DNA from: Streptacidiphilus jiangxiensis
GTDB lineage: Bacteria > Actinomycetota > Actinomycetes > Streptomycetales > Streptomycetaceae
Reading direction: 5' to 3'
Assembly: GCF_900109465.1 (NCBI RefSeq)
Contig: NZ_FOAZ01000018.1
Location: 1 to 64,000 of the forward strand
Length of the DNA stretch: 64,000 nucleotides
This document shows positions 27,783-37,079 of this stretch, one piece after another (the first letter of the stretch is position 1; each line of letters starts with the position of its first letter). The position numbers and the translations under genes were made by a program. The notes below the pieces were generated by a model. The model did no database searches and was not told the origin of the DNA. It worked only from the letters and a program-made list of their open reading frames with translations.

Positions 27783-27829
27783 TTGTACTACTTCCGGGAC
27801 GCGAGAACTGTGCGTCGCCTGGGAAGTGC
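27783..27829. repeat. Degenerate copy of the dispersed repeat
   Basis: GTTGTACTACTTCCGGGACG and the following GCGAGAACTGTGCG align with the TTGCACT...GAACTGCGCGA arm of the copies at 9160 and 14339. A short closing GGGAAGTGC is present, but the second long arm is missing. It lies between the FHA-protease start and the pullulanase terminator. Confidence 0.4.
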
Positions 27830-27875
27830 CTGAGGGGCGGACTCCGGAGTCACGTGTCCGGGGTCCGCCCCTCAG
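27830..27875 (-). terminator. Strong hairpin behind the amylopullulanase gene
   Basis: CTGAGGGGCGGACTCCGG (27830-27847) pairs with 27858-27875 at 17 of 18 positions (the odd one is a G-U pair) around a 10-base loop. It starts 17 bases behind the stop of the gene at 27892. Confidence 0.8.
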
Positions 27876-27891
27876 GGCTGTTCTACGTCAC

Positions 27892-30800
27892 TCACTGCTG
27901 GACGTAGACCGCCACCGTCCTCGCGGGGATGGTGAAGGTGCCGGTGGCGGAGTCGAACGACGCGGCCTTGACGACCGGGTCGGCGCCCTGGGCCTGGATC
28001 GGGTCCAGCTGCTGGCCGGTGCCGATCAGGCCCGGCAGGGTCTGCTGCTGGGCGCTCGGGGTCGCGTTGAAGACGACCGTGACGGACTTGAAGGTGTGCA
28101 GGCCGGTGCCGTCCAGGTGCAGCGTGATCACACCGGGCAGCTCGCCGGCCGTGCCGGACAGCGGGAAGCTCAGCCGCTGCTGGACGGCGGCCGCGGTGCT
28201 GAGCGAGAAGAGCGGCGTGGAGGCCTTGATCCGCAGGAACTGCTGGTAGAGCGCCGTCGTGTCGCGCTGCGCGGAGCAGCCCGCGACCAGCGACGGGTCC
28301 GCCAGCAGCGGCTTGGCCCAGGACCAGAAGCCGGAGTTGGAGGCCGCCGTCGGCAGGCCCCGGCCGAAGCCGTTGCCACCCGCGCACTGCCACTGGATCG
28401 CGTTGAACCAGTCGCCGCTGTCGAAGGAGTTGCCGTCCAGCGACTTGCTGCGCAGCAGGTCCGAGCCGGCCACGGAGAAACCGGGGCCCTGGGCGAGCTC
28501 GGTGGTGGCCAGGGCCAGGGCCTGCATCCGGACCCGGTCGGCCATGGGGGTGCCGGCCGGGAGCTTGTAGGCGAGGGTGTCGTAGAGGTCGAGGTTGTCG
28601 TGCGCGTCGACGTAGGTGATCGCCTCGCCGGGCGCGGCCGTGTACCCGGCCGGGGCGCCGTTGTAGTCGATCTCGGACCCGGTGACGGTCTTGCCTGCAC
28701 TGTCGGTGAACGAGTAGGCGGCCAGGTTGCCGGTCAGGCCGACCTTGATCTGGTCCATCTGGTTCAGCAGGCGGGCCTTCTGGTCCGCCGTGCTGCCGTT
28801 GACCGCGTCGCCGTTCGGCGCGGTGTACAGGCCGGAGGCGAAGCCCTGGACGTGCGGGTTGTTGTCGAACGGGCCGCCGCCGCGGACCGCGTCGCGCAGG
28901 CGGTCGTTGAAGGTGGCGATGCCGGTGCCCGCCATGTTGGCCTGGGTGGCCTGGACGAACCGGGCGTCGTTGGCGACGACGCCGAAGTTCCAGCCCTCGC
29001 CGTAGAGGAACTCGTGGCGGCCGGTGGCCGCCAGGCCCGCCTTGACGTCCAGCATGGTGGCCTTCGGGTCCAGGCCCATCAGGTCGAAGCGGAATCCGTC
29101 GACGTGGTACTGGGTGGCCCAGAGCTTGGTCGAGTCGACGACCAGGCGGTTCATCAGGGCGTGTTCCGGGGCGGTGTCGGCGCAGCAGGAGTCGGTCGTC
29201 ACGGCGCCGTCGGCGGAGAGCCGCTGGTAGTAGCCGGGGACGATCTGGTCCAGCACGCTGGCGGCGTTCTCGCCGGACGCGGCGGTGTGGTTGTAGACCA
29301 CGTCCATGACCACCCGCAGCCCGATCCTGTGCAGCGCCGCGACCATCGCGCGGAACTGGACGACACGCGCGGTGCCGTTCGGGTCGGTGCTGTAGGAGCC
29401 CTCGGGGACGTTGTAGTGCAGCGGGTCGTAGCCCCAGTTGTAGGCGTCGGTGGACGCCTGCTTGCTGATGCAGGCCTGCTGCTGGTCGGAGTCGGCCGCG
29501 AAGGAGGCCAGGTCGCAGGCGGGGGTGGTCTGCTCGCCCTTCGCCTCGGGGACGGAGGAGAAGTCGAAGCTCGGCAGCAGGTGGACGGTGGTCAGGCCCT
29601 GCTTGGCGAGCTGCGCCAGGTGCTTCATACCGGCCGAGTTCAGGTCGGTGAAGGCCACGTAGGTGCCGCGGTCGCCGGCCGGGACGGTCGCGTCGGCGAC
29701 GGAGAAGTCGCGGACGTGCAGCTCCTGGATCTCCTGCTGCCCGGCGCTGATCGCCTTGGGCGAGCGGTCCTGCTGCCAGCCCGCAGGGTCGAGCGAGGCC
29801 GCGGTCAGGTCGACGATCTCGCTGCGCTTGGAGTCGGTGGAGAGGGAGACCGAGTAGGGGTCGGTGACGTGGTTGGTCACGACCTGCTGCACGCTGGGCG
29901 CCCAGACGGTGACCCGGTAGAGGTAGTACTTGCCGGTCCAGTCCTTGGCGCCCTTGACCGTCCAGACGCCGCTGCTGTTCTGACGTGTCATCGGGACGAG
30001 GTGCGGCGTGGTGGCCGTCGCGGAGTCGTAGAGCTCCAGGCCGACCTGCCGTGCGGTGGGCGCCCAGACGGAGAGGGACGGCGTGCCGTCCTTGCCGTAG
30101 ACCGGGCCGAGCGGGGCCTTGGCGGCCGCCGGGCCGTAGATCGCGTCGAGGGCCCCGGGCAGCTGCACGCCCGTCGCGGCCAGCAACGCGCCGTTGGCCT
30201 CGCGCTCGGTCATGATCAGCTGCGAGCGCAGCGCGAGCGGGATGCGCTTCAGGTCGCGCGGGTCGACGGTGAAGGCGGCGTAGCCCTTCAGCTCGGGGTG
30301 CTTGGCCAGCTGGGCGGCGGTCAGGCCGCCGCTGACGGGCAGCAGGCGCAGCCAGTAGCCCGGGTCGGTGGTGTCACCGTCCTTGACGGTGATGGCGCCG
30401 GTCGGCGAGTAGACCAGCTCGGCGGAGGAGCCGTTCGGCACGGTGGCGCCGAAGCCCCAGCCGGCGGGGACGGCGACGGTGGTGCCGTCGACGAACTGTG
30501 CCTTGGACTTGGTCAGGTCGACGTCGGCGGCCGAGCCGGAGGCCTCGGGCAGCAGGTAACCCGGGGTGGCGTTGAGGATCCACACCTCGCGGCCGTTCTG
30601 GCCGAAGACCAGGGACTGGTCGTCGGGCAGGTCCTTGGTGTCGCCGTTGTGGAGGATGTAGCTGAGCGAGGTGGCCCCGCTCGCCAGCGGCACGGTGAAG
30701 ACGTCACCGAAGGCGTCGGTGCCGGACGGCTGCAGCGGGGCGGTCCAGTCGGTCGGGTTGGCCGCGCCGGTCCACACGTGCATGCCCCAGCCGGCGTAGT

Positions 30801-33360
30801 TCCCGTCGGCGCGGTGGTAGTGCACGATCACCTGTCCGGCCGGGACGGTGTCGGAGGCACCGGGGTCGGTCGTGTAGGTGGTGGTGTCGCCGGAGTTCAC
30901 CCAGACCTCGCCGGTCTGCGAGAGGTCGACGGCCCGGTCGGCGGCGGTGTCCTTGGTGCCGTTGTTCTCGATGATGAAGCCGACGTTGCTCGCGCCCTGC
31001 TTCAACTTCACGTAGGCGAAGGCGCCGAAGGCGTCCTGGCCGATGAACGGGTGCCCGGCGGGCCAGGTGGTGCCCTCGCCGTCGGCGATGTCGCCCCAGG
31101 CGTAGAGGTTCCACCCGCTGTAGTTCCCGTCGGCGCGGTGGTAGTGGACGACGGCGTAACCGCGGGAGACGGCGCTCGGCTTGGGTGCCTGCGGCACGGC
31201 GGCCACCAGCGTGGTGCCGCTCGCGTCGGCGGTGCGGCCGGTGTTGTCGACCACCACGGCCTTGTAGCGGACGGTCGTTCCGGCCGGAACGCGGCTCAGG
31301 TCCTGGGTGACGGCGTAGGGGGCGTGGTCGGCGCTGCCGAGCACCTTCCAGGCGCCGGTGCCGACGGAGGCGGCGAAGACCACGCGGTTGAAGCCGCCGC
31401 CGGTGACGTCGGCCTTCACCGTCACCGTGCCGGAGGAGCCGTCGGCGGGCGCGGTCAGCGCGACCGTGGGCGCGGCGCTCGGCGCGCCGATGCGGGCGTC
31501 GGCCCTGTAGACGACCGCGGACTCGGCCGGGACGGTCAGGCTGAGCTTGCTGTCGGCGCCGGTGACGGCGTGGGCCTGGCCGGTGCCGTAGATCGGGCTG
31601 AAGCCCATACCGGCCGAGTAGGTCGGCACGCTCACGGTCTGGTCGGTCGTGGCGTTGTTGACCGCGACCAGGTACTCGACCTGCTGCTTGGCGTCGATCC
31701 GGGAGAAGGCGTAGACGCCCGGCCCGCTCGCCGCGTAGCGCTCGATCTGGGCGCCGTCCTCCAGCGCCGGGTTGGCCTTGCGCAGCGCGGCCAGCTGGGC
31801 GATCGCCTGGTAGACCGGCACGTCGGTGCCGTAGCGGTCGGCCGAGCCGCTCGGGCCGCCGATGACGGCGTCGGTGTTGTACTCGGCGACCTTGGAGGCG
31901 AACATGTCCTGTCGCCCGGCCTTGTCACCGCCGAGCCCGGTGAAGCCCTGCTCGTCGCCGTAGTAGACGACCGGCTGACCACGCGTCAGGAAGAGCAGCT
32001 GCTGGGCCAGCAGGTCCTTCTTCAGCAGCTCGGCGTCGCTCGCGTTCGGGTTGTCGGTCTTCAGGAAGTACCCGATGCGGCCCATGTCGTGGTTGCCGAG
32101 GAAGGTCGGCTGCTCGTACGCGTCGCTGCTCGCGGAGGCGTACTTGTAGTCGTCCGCGTAGAGCGCGGACAGCAGCCCGGCCGAGCCGCCCTGCGAGGCG
32201 TAGAGGCGGGCCGCGTTCTGGAACGGGAAGCCGAGGGCGGCGTCCAGCTTGCCCTGGGTGACGTAGCTGGAGTTGATGCTCGTGTCGGCGTCGTAGACCT
32301 CACCGAACATGAAGAACTTCTTGTTGCCCTGCTGCTCGGCGAACTTCGTCAGCGCCGGGGCCCACTGCTGCCAGAACGCCATGTTGACGTTCTTGACGGT
32401 GTCGATCCGGAAGCCGTCGACATCGTCCCGCTTGACCCAGTTCTCGTAGATCTTCTCGAAGCCCTGGATCACGCGCGGGTCCTGGGTGTCCAGGTCGTCC
32501 AGCCCGTAGAAGTCGCCCTCGGTGGCGTTCTCGCCGACGAAACTGGTATTGCCCCGGTTGTGGTAGAGCGTCACGTCGTTGAGCCAGGAGGGCTTCTTGG
32601 CGGTCGCGTCGCCCGGCTGGTCGAAGACCGGGGTGTAGGGGAAGGAGTCCTTGGTCAGCTTGGGGTAGTTCGCCGTCCCGTTGGCTGCGTTGGCGTTCGC
32701 GATGGCGGTGGTGTCGACCGGCCGGCCGTTCTCGTCGAGCGTCGGGTAGGCGCCGATGGAGCGGTAGTCGTAGGTCTTCTCGGCGTAGTCGATGACGTCG
32801 GCGGTGTGGTTGGTGATGACGTCGAAGAAGACCTTCATGCCCATCGCGTGGGCCTTCTGGATCAGCTCCTTGAGCTGCGCGTTGGTGCCGAAGTGCGGGT
32901 CGACCTGGGTGAAGTCGGTGATCCAGTAGCCGTGGTAGCCGGCCGAGGCGTTGCTGCCGGTGCCCTGCACCGGAACGTTCTTGAAGATCGGCGCCATCCA
33001 GATGGCGGTGGTGCCGAGCTTCTTGATGTACGACAGCTTCTTGATGATCCCGGCGAGGTCACCGCCGTGGTAGAAGCCCGAGTCGGTGGGGTCGTAGCCG
33101 TTCTGCATCCGGGTGCCGGTGATGCCGCCGGTGTCGTTGGACGGGTCGCCGTTGGCGAAGCGGTCCGGGAGCAGGAAGTAGAACTGCTCCTTGTTCAGGC
33201 CGTGGCGGTCCGGGGTCGCGGCGAGTGCCGCGTCGGAGGGGGCGGGCGGCAGAGCCGCCGAGCGCGGGGCCGAGGCGGCGACGGCGACCGGGATCGGCCC
33301 GACCACCGCCGGACTCAGCAGCGCAGCCGTGACGAGCAGGCTTCTCCATCGTGATCGCAC
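27892..33360 (-). CDS. pulA: Secreted amylopullulanase (two GH13 catalytic domains)
   Basis: The product is 1822 residues from GTG 33360 with GGGAGA upstream. The signal peptide ends near VAVAASA. A first GH13 domain (about 55-600) has DGFRIDTVK (nucleophile), FMFGEVYDAD (acid) and FLGNHDMG, of alpha-amylase/cyclomaltodextrinase type. After an Ig-like region come two starch-binding units, each starting VHYHRADGNY (CBM41-like), a linker domain and a CBM48-like part (SVWAPTARQVGLELY). The second GH13 (about 1210-1700) is of pullulanase type, with YNHTAA, DGFRFDLMG, LYGEGWNFG and YVDAHDN. It should cut alpha-1,4 and alpha-1,6 bonds of starch and pullulan outside the cell. Both sites look intact. 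It is divergent from the amylase at 33548. Confidence 0.95.
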   Translation of the reverse strand: MRSRWRSLLVTAALLSPAVVGPIPVAVAASAPRSAALPPAPSDAALAATPDRHGLNKEQFYFLLPDRFANGDPSNDTGGITGTRMQNGYDPTDSGFYHGGDLAGIIKKLSYIKKLGTTAIWMAPIFKNVPVQGTGSNASAGYHGYWITDFTQVDPHFGTNAQLKELIQKAHAMGMKVFFDVITNHTADVIDYAEKTYDYRSIGAYPTLDENGRPVDTTAIANANAANGTANYPKLTKDSFPYTPVFDQPGDATAKKPSWLNDVTLYHNRGNTSFVGENATEGDFYGLDDLDTQDPRVIQGFEKIYENWVKRDDVDGFRIDTVKNVNMAFWQQWAPALTKFAEQQGNKKFFMFGEVYDADTSINSSYVTQGKLDAALGFPFQNAARLYASQGGSAGLLSALYADDYKYASASSDAYEQPTFLGNHDMGRIGYFLKTDNPNASDAELLKKDLLAQQLLFLTRGQPVVYYGDEQGFTGLGGDKAGRQDMFASKVAEYNTDAVIGGPSGSADRYGTDVPVYQAIAQLAALRKANPALEDGAQIERYAASGPGVYAFSRIDAKQQVEYLVAVNNATTDQTVSVPTYSAGMGFSPIYGTGQAHAVTGADSKLSLTVPAESAVVYRADARIGAPSAAPTVALTAPADGSSGTVTVKADVTGGGFNRVVFAASVGTGAWKVLGSADHAPYAVTQDLSRVPAGTTVRYKAVVVDNTGRTADASGTTLVAAVPQAPKPSAVSRGYAVVHYHRADGNYSGWNLYAWGDIADGEGTTWPAGHPFIGQDAFGAFAYVKLKQGASNVGFIIENNGTKDTAADRAVDLSQTGEVWVNSGDTTTYTTDPGASDTVPAGQVIVHYHRADGNYAGWGMHVWTGAANPTDWTAPLQPSGTDAFGDVFTVPLASGATSLSYILHNGDTKDLPDDQSLVFGQNGREVWILNATPGYLLPEASGSAADVDLTKSKAQFVDGTTVAVPAGWGFGATVPNGSSAELVYSPTGAITVKDGDTTDPGYWLRLLPVSGGLTAAQLAKHPELKGYAAFTVDPRDLKRIPLALRSQLIMTEREANGALLAATGVQLPGALDAIYGPAAAKAPLGPVYGKDGTPSLSVWAPTARQVGLELYDSATATTPHLVPMTRQNSSGVWTVKGAKDWTGKYYLYRVTVWAPSVQQVVTNHVTDPYSVSLSTDSKRSEIVDLTAASLDPAGWQQDRSPKAISAGQQEIQELHVRDFSVADATVPAGDRGTYVAFTDLNSAGMKHLAQLAKQGLTTVHLLPSFDFSSVPEAKGEQTTPACDLASFAADSDQQQACISKQASTDAYNWGYDPLHYNVPEGSYSTDPNGTARVVQFRAMVAALHRIGLRVVMDVVYNHTAASGENAASVLDQIVPGYYQRLSADGAVTTDSCCADTAPEHALMNRLVVDSTKLWATQYHVDGFRFDLMGLDPKATMLDVKAGLAATGRHEFLYGEGWNFGVVANDARFVQATQANMAGTGIATFNDRLRDAVRGGGPFDNNPHVQGFASGLYTAPNGDAVNGSTADQKARLLNQMDQIKVGLTGNLAAYSFTDSAGKTVTGSEIDYNGAPAGYTAAPGEAITYVDAHDNLDLYDTLAYKLPAGTPMADRVRMQALALATTELAQGPGFSVAGSDLLRSKSLDGNSFDSGDWFNAIQWQCAGGNGFGRGLPTAASNSGFWSWAKPLLADPSLVAGCSAQRDTTALYQQFLRIKASTPLFSLSTAAAVQQRLSFPLSGTAGELPGVITLHLDGTGLHTFKSVTVVFNATPSAQQQTLPGLIGTGQQLDPIQAQGADPVVKAASFDSATGTFTIPARTVAVYVQQ

Positions 33361-33423
33361 AGGACTGTCTCCCTGGGGCGGCGGCGGGGGCGAGGCAGAA
33401 CCTACTGGCGCCCCCGATTCATC

Positions 33424-33497
33424 GCAAGATGTTTCAGCAAGATGCTGAAAAAGTTTCCACCAATGTCTTGACGCTCAGGAATCAGGGGGAGCACGCT
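33424..33497. promoter_or_regulatory. Starch-locus control region: palindromic operator and amylase promoter candidate
   Basis: A perfect palindrome, TTTCAGCA-AGA-TGCTGAAA, occupies 33432-33450, and GCAAGATG occurs twice with a 13-bp period (33424, 33437). This resembles operators of LacI-type repressors of maltose and starch genes in actinomycetes. TTGACG (33468-33473) and CACGCT (33492-33497, 18-base spacer) form a plausible promoter for the amylase gene. One operator here could control both divergent genes. No repressor gene lies next to it. Confidence 0.5.
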
Positions 33498-33547
33498 CGT
33501 CGGCGCCATCCTGTTCACCCCACCCACTCTCCCCCATGGAGAACCTG

Positions 33548-36058
33548 ATGCCGAGTCAATCCGGCCGCCTGCGAGCTCTGTTCGCGTCCGGGGCCCTGGT
33601 CGCCGCGGGCACGGTCGTGCCCCTCGCGCTGACCAGCGGCACCGCCCACGCCAGCGCGCCCAACGGCGGCGATGTGATCGCAAACATGTTCATGTGGAAC
33701 TGGCCCTCGGTGGCCTCGGAGTGCACCGCCGTCCTCGGCCCCAAGGGCTACGGCGCGGTCCAGGTGGCCCCGCCACAGGACTCGATCAGACTCTCCGGCA
33801 GCCACCCGTGGTGGGAGATCTACCAGCCCGTCGGCTACGACCTGAACAGCAGGATGGGCACCGAGGCCCAGTTCCAGGCGATGGTGACGACCTGCCACAA
33901 CGCGGGCGTCAAGGTCTACGTCGACACGGTCGTCAACCACATGTCCGGAACCGACCAGTCGAGCACCGACTCGTACGGCGGTGACAGCTTCAACGTCTCC
34001 AACCGCAGCTACAGCGAGGTCCCGTACACCTCGGCCGACTTCCACAGCTATCCGAACAACTGCCCCAACTCGAACCTGTCCATCAACGACTGGAACAACC
34101 AGACCCAGGTGCAGGAGTGCGACCTGGAGAACCTGGCGGACCTCTACACCGAGACCGACGACGTCCGGTCGAAGATCGCCGGCTATCTCAACAAGCTGAT
34201 CGGCTACGGCGTCGACGGGTTCCGCGTCGACTCGGCCAAGCACATCAACCAGGCCGACATGGCCAACATCGAGTCCCGGCTCACCAACACGCTCTGGGGT
34301 CAGCGCCCCTACGTGCTGCAGGAGGTCTACCCCGGCAGCAGCGGCAACCTCGCCCCGGCGGCGTTCGAGAGCAACGGCAGCGTCATCGGCTTCGACTACG
34401 CCGACAACCTGAAGAACCAGTTCACCGGCAACATCGCCAACCTGAAGACCTTCGGCCAGTCCTGGGGCCTGGAGCCGAGCGCCTCCGACGGCGCGATGGT
34501 CACCAACCACGACACCGAGCGCAACGGCAGCACCCTCAGCTACAAGAACGGCGCCACCTTCACCCTGGCCAACGAGTTCATGCTGGCATGGGGCTACGGC
34601 GTGCAGCCGTCGGTCTACTCCGGGTTCACCTGGAACAGCTCCGACGACTCACCGCCGGCCGACGCCAACGGCTACGTCACCAACACCGACTGCTCCAACG
34701 GCTGGTACTGCACCGACCGGATCCAGGGCGTCGCCAACATGGTCGGCTGGCACAACGCGGCCCAGGGGGCCGCGGTGGCCAACTGGTACGACGACGGCTC
34801 CAACCTGATCGCCTTCTCGCGCGGCAGCAAGGCCTGGATCGCGATCAACAACGAGAACTCCACGCAGACCAGGACCTTCCAGACCGGCCTCGCCGCCGGC
34901 ACCTACTGCGACGTCATCCACGGCGACTACACGGCGGCGACGAGCTCCTGCTCCGGCCCGACGGTCGTCGTGGACGCGAACGGGAACGCGACCGTGTCGG
35001 TCGCGGCGAAGGACGCGGTGGCGCTGTACGCGACGACCTCCTCTGGCGGCGGCACGACGGCGTCCCCCTCGGCCTCGGCCTCGGCCTCGGCCTCGGCTTC
35101 CGCGTCCGCGTCCGCGTCCGCTTCGGCGAGCGCGTCGGCCAGTGCGTCCGCCACGACGAGCGCTCCGGCCGGCACCGTCGCCGAGACCTTCACCGTGAGC
35201 GGTACGCCGACCAGCGCACCGATGTACCTCGTGGGTTCGGTCACCGGCCTCGGCAGCTGGGCACCCGCCTCGGCGCTGCCGATGACGCAGTCCGGCTCGA
35301 CCTGGACGGTCACGGTGAACCTGCCGCAGTCCACCGCGATCCAGTACAAGTACATCGAGAAGGACTCCTCCGGGAACGTCACCTGGGAGCCGGGGTCGAA
35401 CCACTCCGCCACCACCGGTTCGGGCGCGGCGGCCTCGTTGACGGACAGCTACAACGGTTCCTCGACCTCGGTCAGCGAGACCTTCGACGCGAACGCCACC
35501 ACCTGGTACGGCCAGAACGTCTACGTGGTCGGCTCGCTCCCGGCGCTCGGCAACTGGAACACCGCCAACGCCGTGCCGCTGTCGTCAGCGGCGTACCCCG
35601 TCTGGGCCGGGACGGTCGCACTGCCGGCGAACACCGCCTTCCAGTACAAGTACATCAAGAAGGACCCCGACGGCACGGTCGAGTGGGAGACGGGCGCCAA
35701 CCGCACGGCCACCACGGGCACGTCCGGCGCCACCCTCGGCGACTCCTGGAACACGGCGGCGACCAGCCCCGTCGGTGTGACCTTCGACGAGACGAAGTCC
35801 ACCGTCACCGGGCAGCACGTCTACGTCGTCGGGAGCATCGGCGCACTCGGCTTCTGGGACCCCACCAAGGCGATCCCACTCTCCTCCGCGAATTACCCCG
35901 TTTGGTCTACAACGCTCAGCATCACCCCGAACACATACTTCGAGTACAAGTACATCGTCATCGACTCGGCGGGCAACGTCACCTGGGAGTCGGGCGCCAA
36001 CCGCGCCTTGACGACGGGCTCCTCCGGCGCCGTCACCCTCAATGACAACTGGAAATAA
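33548..36058 (+). CDS. Secreted alpha-amylase with three CBM20 starch-binding domains
   Basis: The product is 836 residues. ATG 33548 is preferred over ATG 33536 because GGAGAA overlaps the latter and sits 4-5 bases before the former. The signal peptide ends THAS-like (GTAHASA). The GH13 domain covers about 40-495: DTVVNHMSG, DGFRVDSAKHI (nucleophile), YVLQEVYPG (acid) and TNHDTERNG, the animal-type branch common in Streptomyces. A Ser-Ala linker (about 500-540) leads to three tandem CBM20 domains (about 543-640, 641-740, 741-836), each with a PMYLVGS/VYVVGS strand and QYKYI. One CBM20 is usual; three is uncommon. A good terminator follows. Confidence 0.96.
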   Translation: MPSQSGRLRALFASGALVAAGTVVPLALTSGTAHASAPNGGDVIANMFMWNWPSVASECTAVLGPKGYGAVQVAPPQDSIRLSGSHPWWEIYQPVGYDLNSRMGTEAQFQAMVTTCHNAGVKVYVDTVVNHMSGTDQSSTDSYGGDSFNVSNRSYSEVPYTSADFHSYPNNCPNSNLSINDWNNQTQVQECDLENLADLYTETDDVRSKIAGYLNKLIGYGVDGFRVDSAKHINQADMANIESRLTNTLWGQRPYVLQEVYPGSSGNLAPAAFESNGSVIGFDYADNLKNQFTGNIANLKTFGQSWGLEPSASDGAMVTNHDTERNGSTLSYKNGATFTLANEFMLAWGYGVQPSVYSGFTWNSSDDSPPADANGYVTNTDCSNGWYCTDRIQGVANMVGWHNAAQGAAVANWYDDGSNLIAFSRGSKAWIAINNENSTQTRTFQTGLAAGTYCDVIHGDYTAATSSCSGPTVVVDANGNATVSVAAKDAVALYATTSSGGGTTASPSASASASASASASASASASASASASASATTSAPAGTVAETFTVSGTPTSAPMYLVGSVTGLGSWAPASALPMTQSGSTWTVTVNLPQSTAIQYKYIEKDSSGNVTWEPGSNHSATTGSGAAASLTDSYNGSSTSVSETFDANATTWYGQNVYVVGSLPALGNWNTANAVPLSSAAYPVWAGTVALPANTAFQYKYIKKDPDGTVEWETGANRTATTGTSGATLGDSWNTAATSPVGVTFDETKSTVTGQHVYVVGSIGALGFWDPTKAIPLSSANYPVWSTTLSITPNTYFEYKYIVIDSAGNVTWESGANRALTTGSSGAVTLNDNWK
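35061..35160 (+). repeat. Low-complexity Ser-Ala coding repeat
   Basis: About 100 bases of hexamer-like repeats (GCCTCG, then TCCGCG) encode a long alternating Ser-Ala linker between catalytic and starch-binding domains of the amylase. Such tracts change length by slippage. Confidence 0.85.
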
Positions 36059-36076
36059 CAGAACGTGACCAGCATC

Positions 36077-36116
36077 GGAGCCGTCGCCCCCAGCGGGCGG
36101 CGGCTCCCGGTTTTTG
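36077..36116 (+). terminator. Rho-independent terminator behind the amylase gene
   Basis: GGAGCCGTCGCCC (36077-36089) pairs with GGGCGGCGGCTCC (36095-36107; one G-U), and a TTTTT run follows at 36111-36115. It lies 18 bases behind the stop and is the clearest classical terminator in the window. Confidence 0.9.
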
Positions 36117-36189
36117 CTCCACTAGGACCTGAGGGGTATTTCGTTCGAGGAATCCCCGACCAGAGGGTGATCAGGAGACCCCAGGTCAC

Positions 36190-37056
36190 ATGGCAGACTA
36201 CTCACCCATGGGAACGGCAACAGGAGCACGCACCAGCAACAGGAGGCCCATGGGCCACCTGCTCTGGTCGCTGCGCGGACACTTCCGTTCTCCCGGCCGG
36301 CCCCGCCTGTGGATCGAGCTGCTGCTCATTGCAGTGAGCTACTGGATCTACTCGATGGTCCGCAATGCGGTCCCCGAGATGGAGGCGCGCGCCCAGCGCA
36401 ATGCGCATGACATCTGGGCACTCGAAGGGACGCTCCACATCGATGTGGAGCGATATGTCAACCACGCGTTCGATTCGGTCTCGTGGTTGATCACCGGGCT
36501 GAACTACGACTACGCGACTCTTCACTTCATCGTCACGATCGCCGTTCTGGTCTGGCTCTTCCGCGCCCATTCCGGGCGTTACGCGGCGGCCCGCCTGTCA
36601 CTATTCGTGACAACCGGCTTCGCGTTGTTCGGCTACTACTTCTATCCACTGGCGCCACCACGGCTGATGGTGGACGGCGGATTCATCGACACGGTGGAGA
36701 AGCACCACACCTGGGGCTCCATGGCCTCCGGCGACATGGCGCACGTGTCCAACCAGTTCGCCGCCATGCCGTCGATGCACATCGGCTGGTCGCTCTGGTG
36801 CGGCGTCACGATCTTCTTCCTGGCGAAGCGCACCTGGGTGCGGGTGCTCGGGGTGATCTACCCGCTCACGACGGTGGTGGTCATCGTGGCGACGGCGAAC
36901 CACTTCTTCATGGACGCGATCGCGGGGGCGTGCTGCACGTTCATCGGGCTGGGCGCGTCGCGGCTGGTGTACCGCAGGTGGCCGTACAGCTTCCCGAAGG
37001 CCGCGCCGCTCCCGGTCCCGGAGCCCGAGCCCGAGCCGGTCACCGTGGGCCGCTAG
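36190..37056 (+). CDS. PAP2-superfamily membrane phosphatase, second paralogue
   Basis: The product is 288 residues with AGGAGA 11 bases before ATG 36190. Helices and active-site blocks parallel the protein at 10599: LAPPRLM, then AMPSMHIGWSLWCG (first His) and ANHFFMDAIAGA (second His, Asp). It should work on lipid or polyprenyl phosphates at the outer face of the membrane. The C-terminus is a short series of PEPEPEP. Compared with its paralogue it lacks the long Pro-rich N-terminus. It is convergent with glnE, 22 bases apart, in a gap that carries a remnant of the dispersed repeat. Confidence 0.85.
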   Translation: MADYSPMGTATGARTSNRRPMGHLLWSLRGHFRSPGRPRLWIELLLIAVSYWIYSMVRNAVPEMEARAQRNAHDIWALEGTLHIDVERYVNHAFDSVSWLITGLNYDYATLHFIVTIAVLVWLFRAHSGRYAAARLSLFVTTGFALFGYYFYPLAPPRLMVDGGFIDTVEKHHTWGSMASGDMAHVSNQFAAMPSMHIGWSLWCGVTIFFLAKRTWVRVLGVIYPLTTVVVIVATANHFFMDAIAGACCTFIGLGASRLVYRRWPYSFPKAAPLPVPEPEPEPVTVGR

Positions 37057-37059
37057 GCC

Positions 37060-37079
37060 CACAGGGGCGCGAGGGGCAC
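37060..37079. repeat. Remnant of the dispersed repeat
   Basis: CACAGGGGCGCGAGGGGCAC between the convergent PAP2 and glnE genes matches the core of the long inverted repeat (CCAGGGGCGCGGGGAAC). It is only one short arm. Confidence 0.35.

Noticed and set aside
27688-33354. An open frame of 1888 codons on the plus strand opposite the amylopullulanase gene
   Set aside because: The translation is Val/Gly/Arg/Asp monotony typical of the antisense of high-GC coding DNA. The minus-strand product has full GH13 motifs and a signal peptide.
35061-35160. Short regular repeats taken as a CRISPR-like array
   Set aside because: They are in frame, encode Ser-Ala and lack unique spacers.
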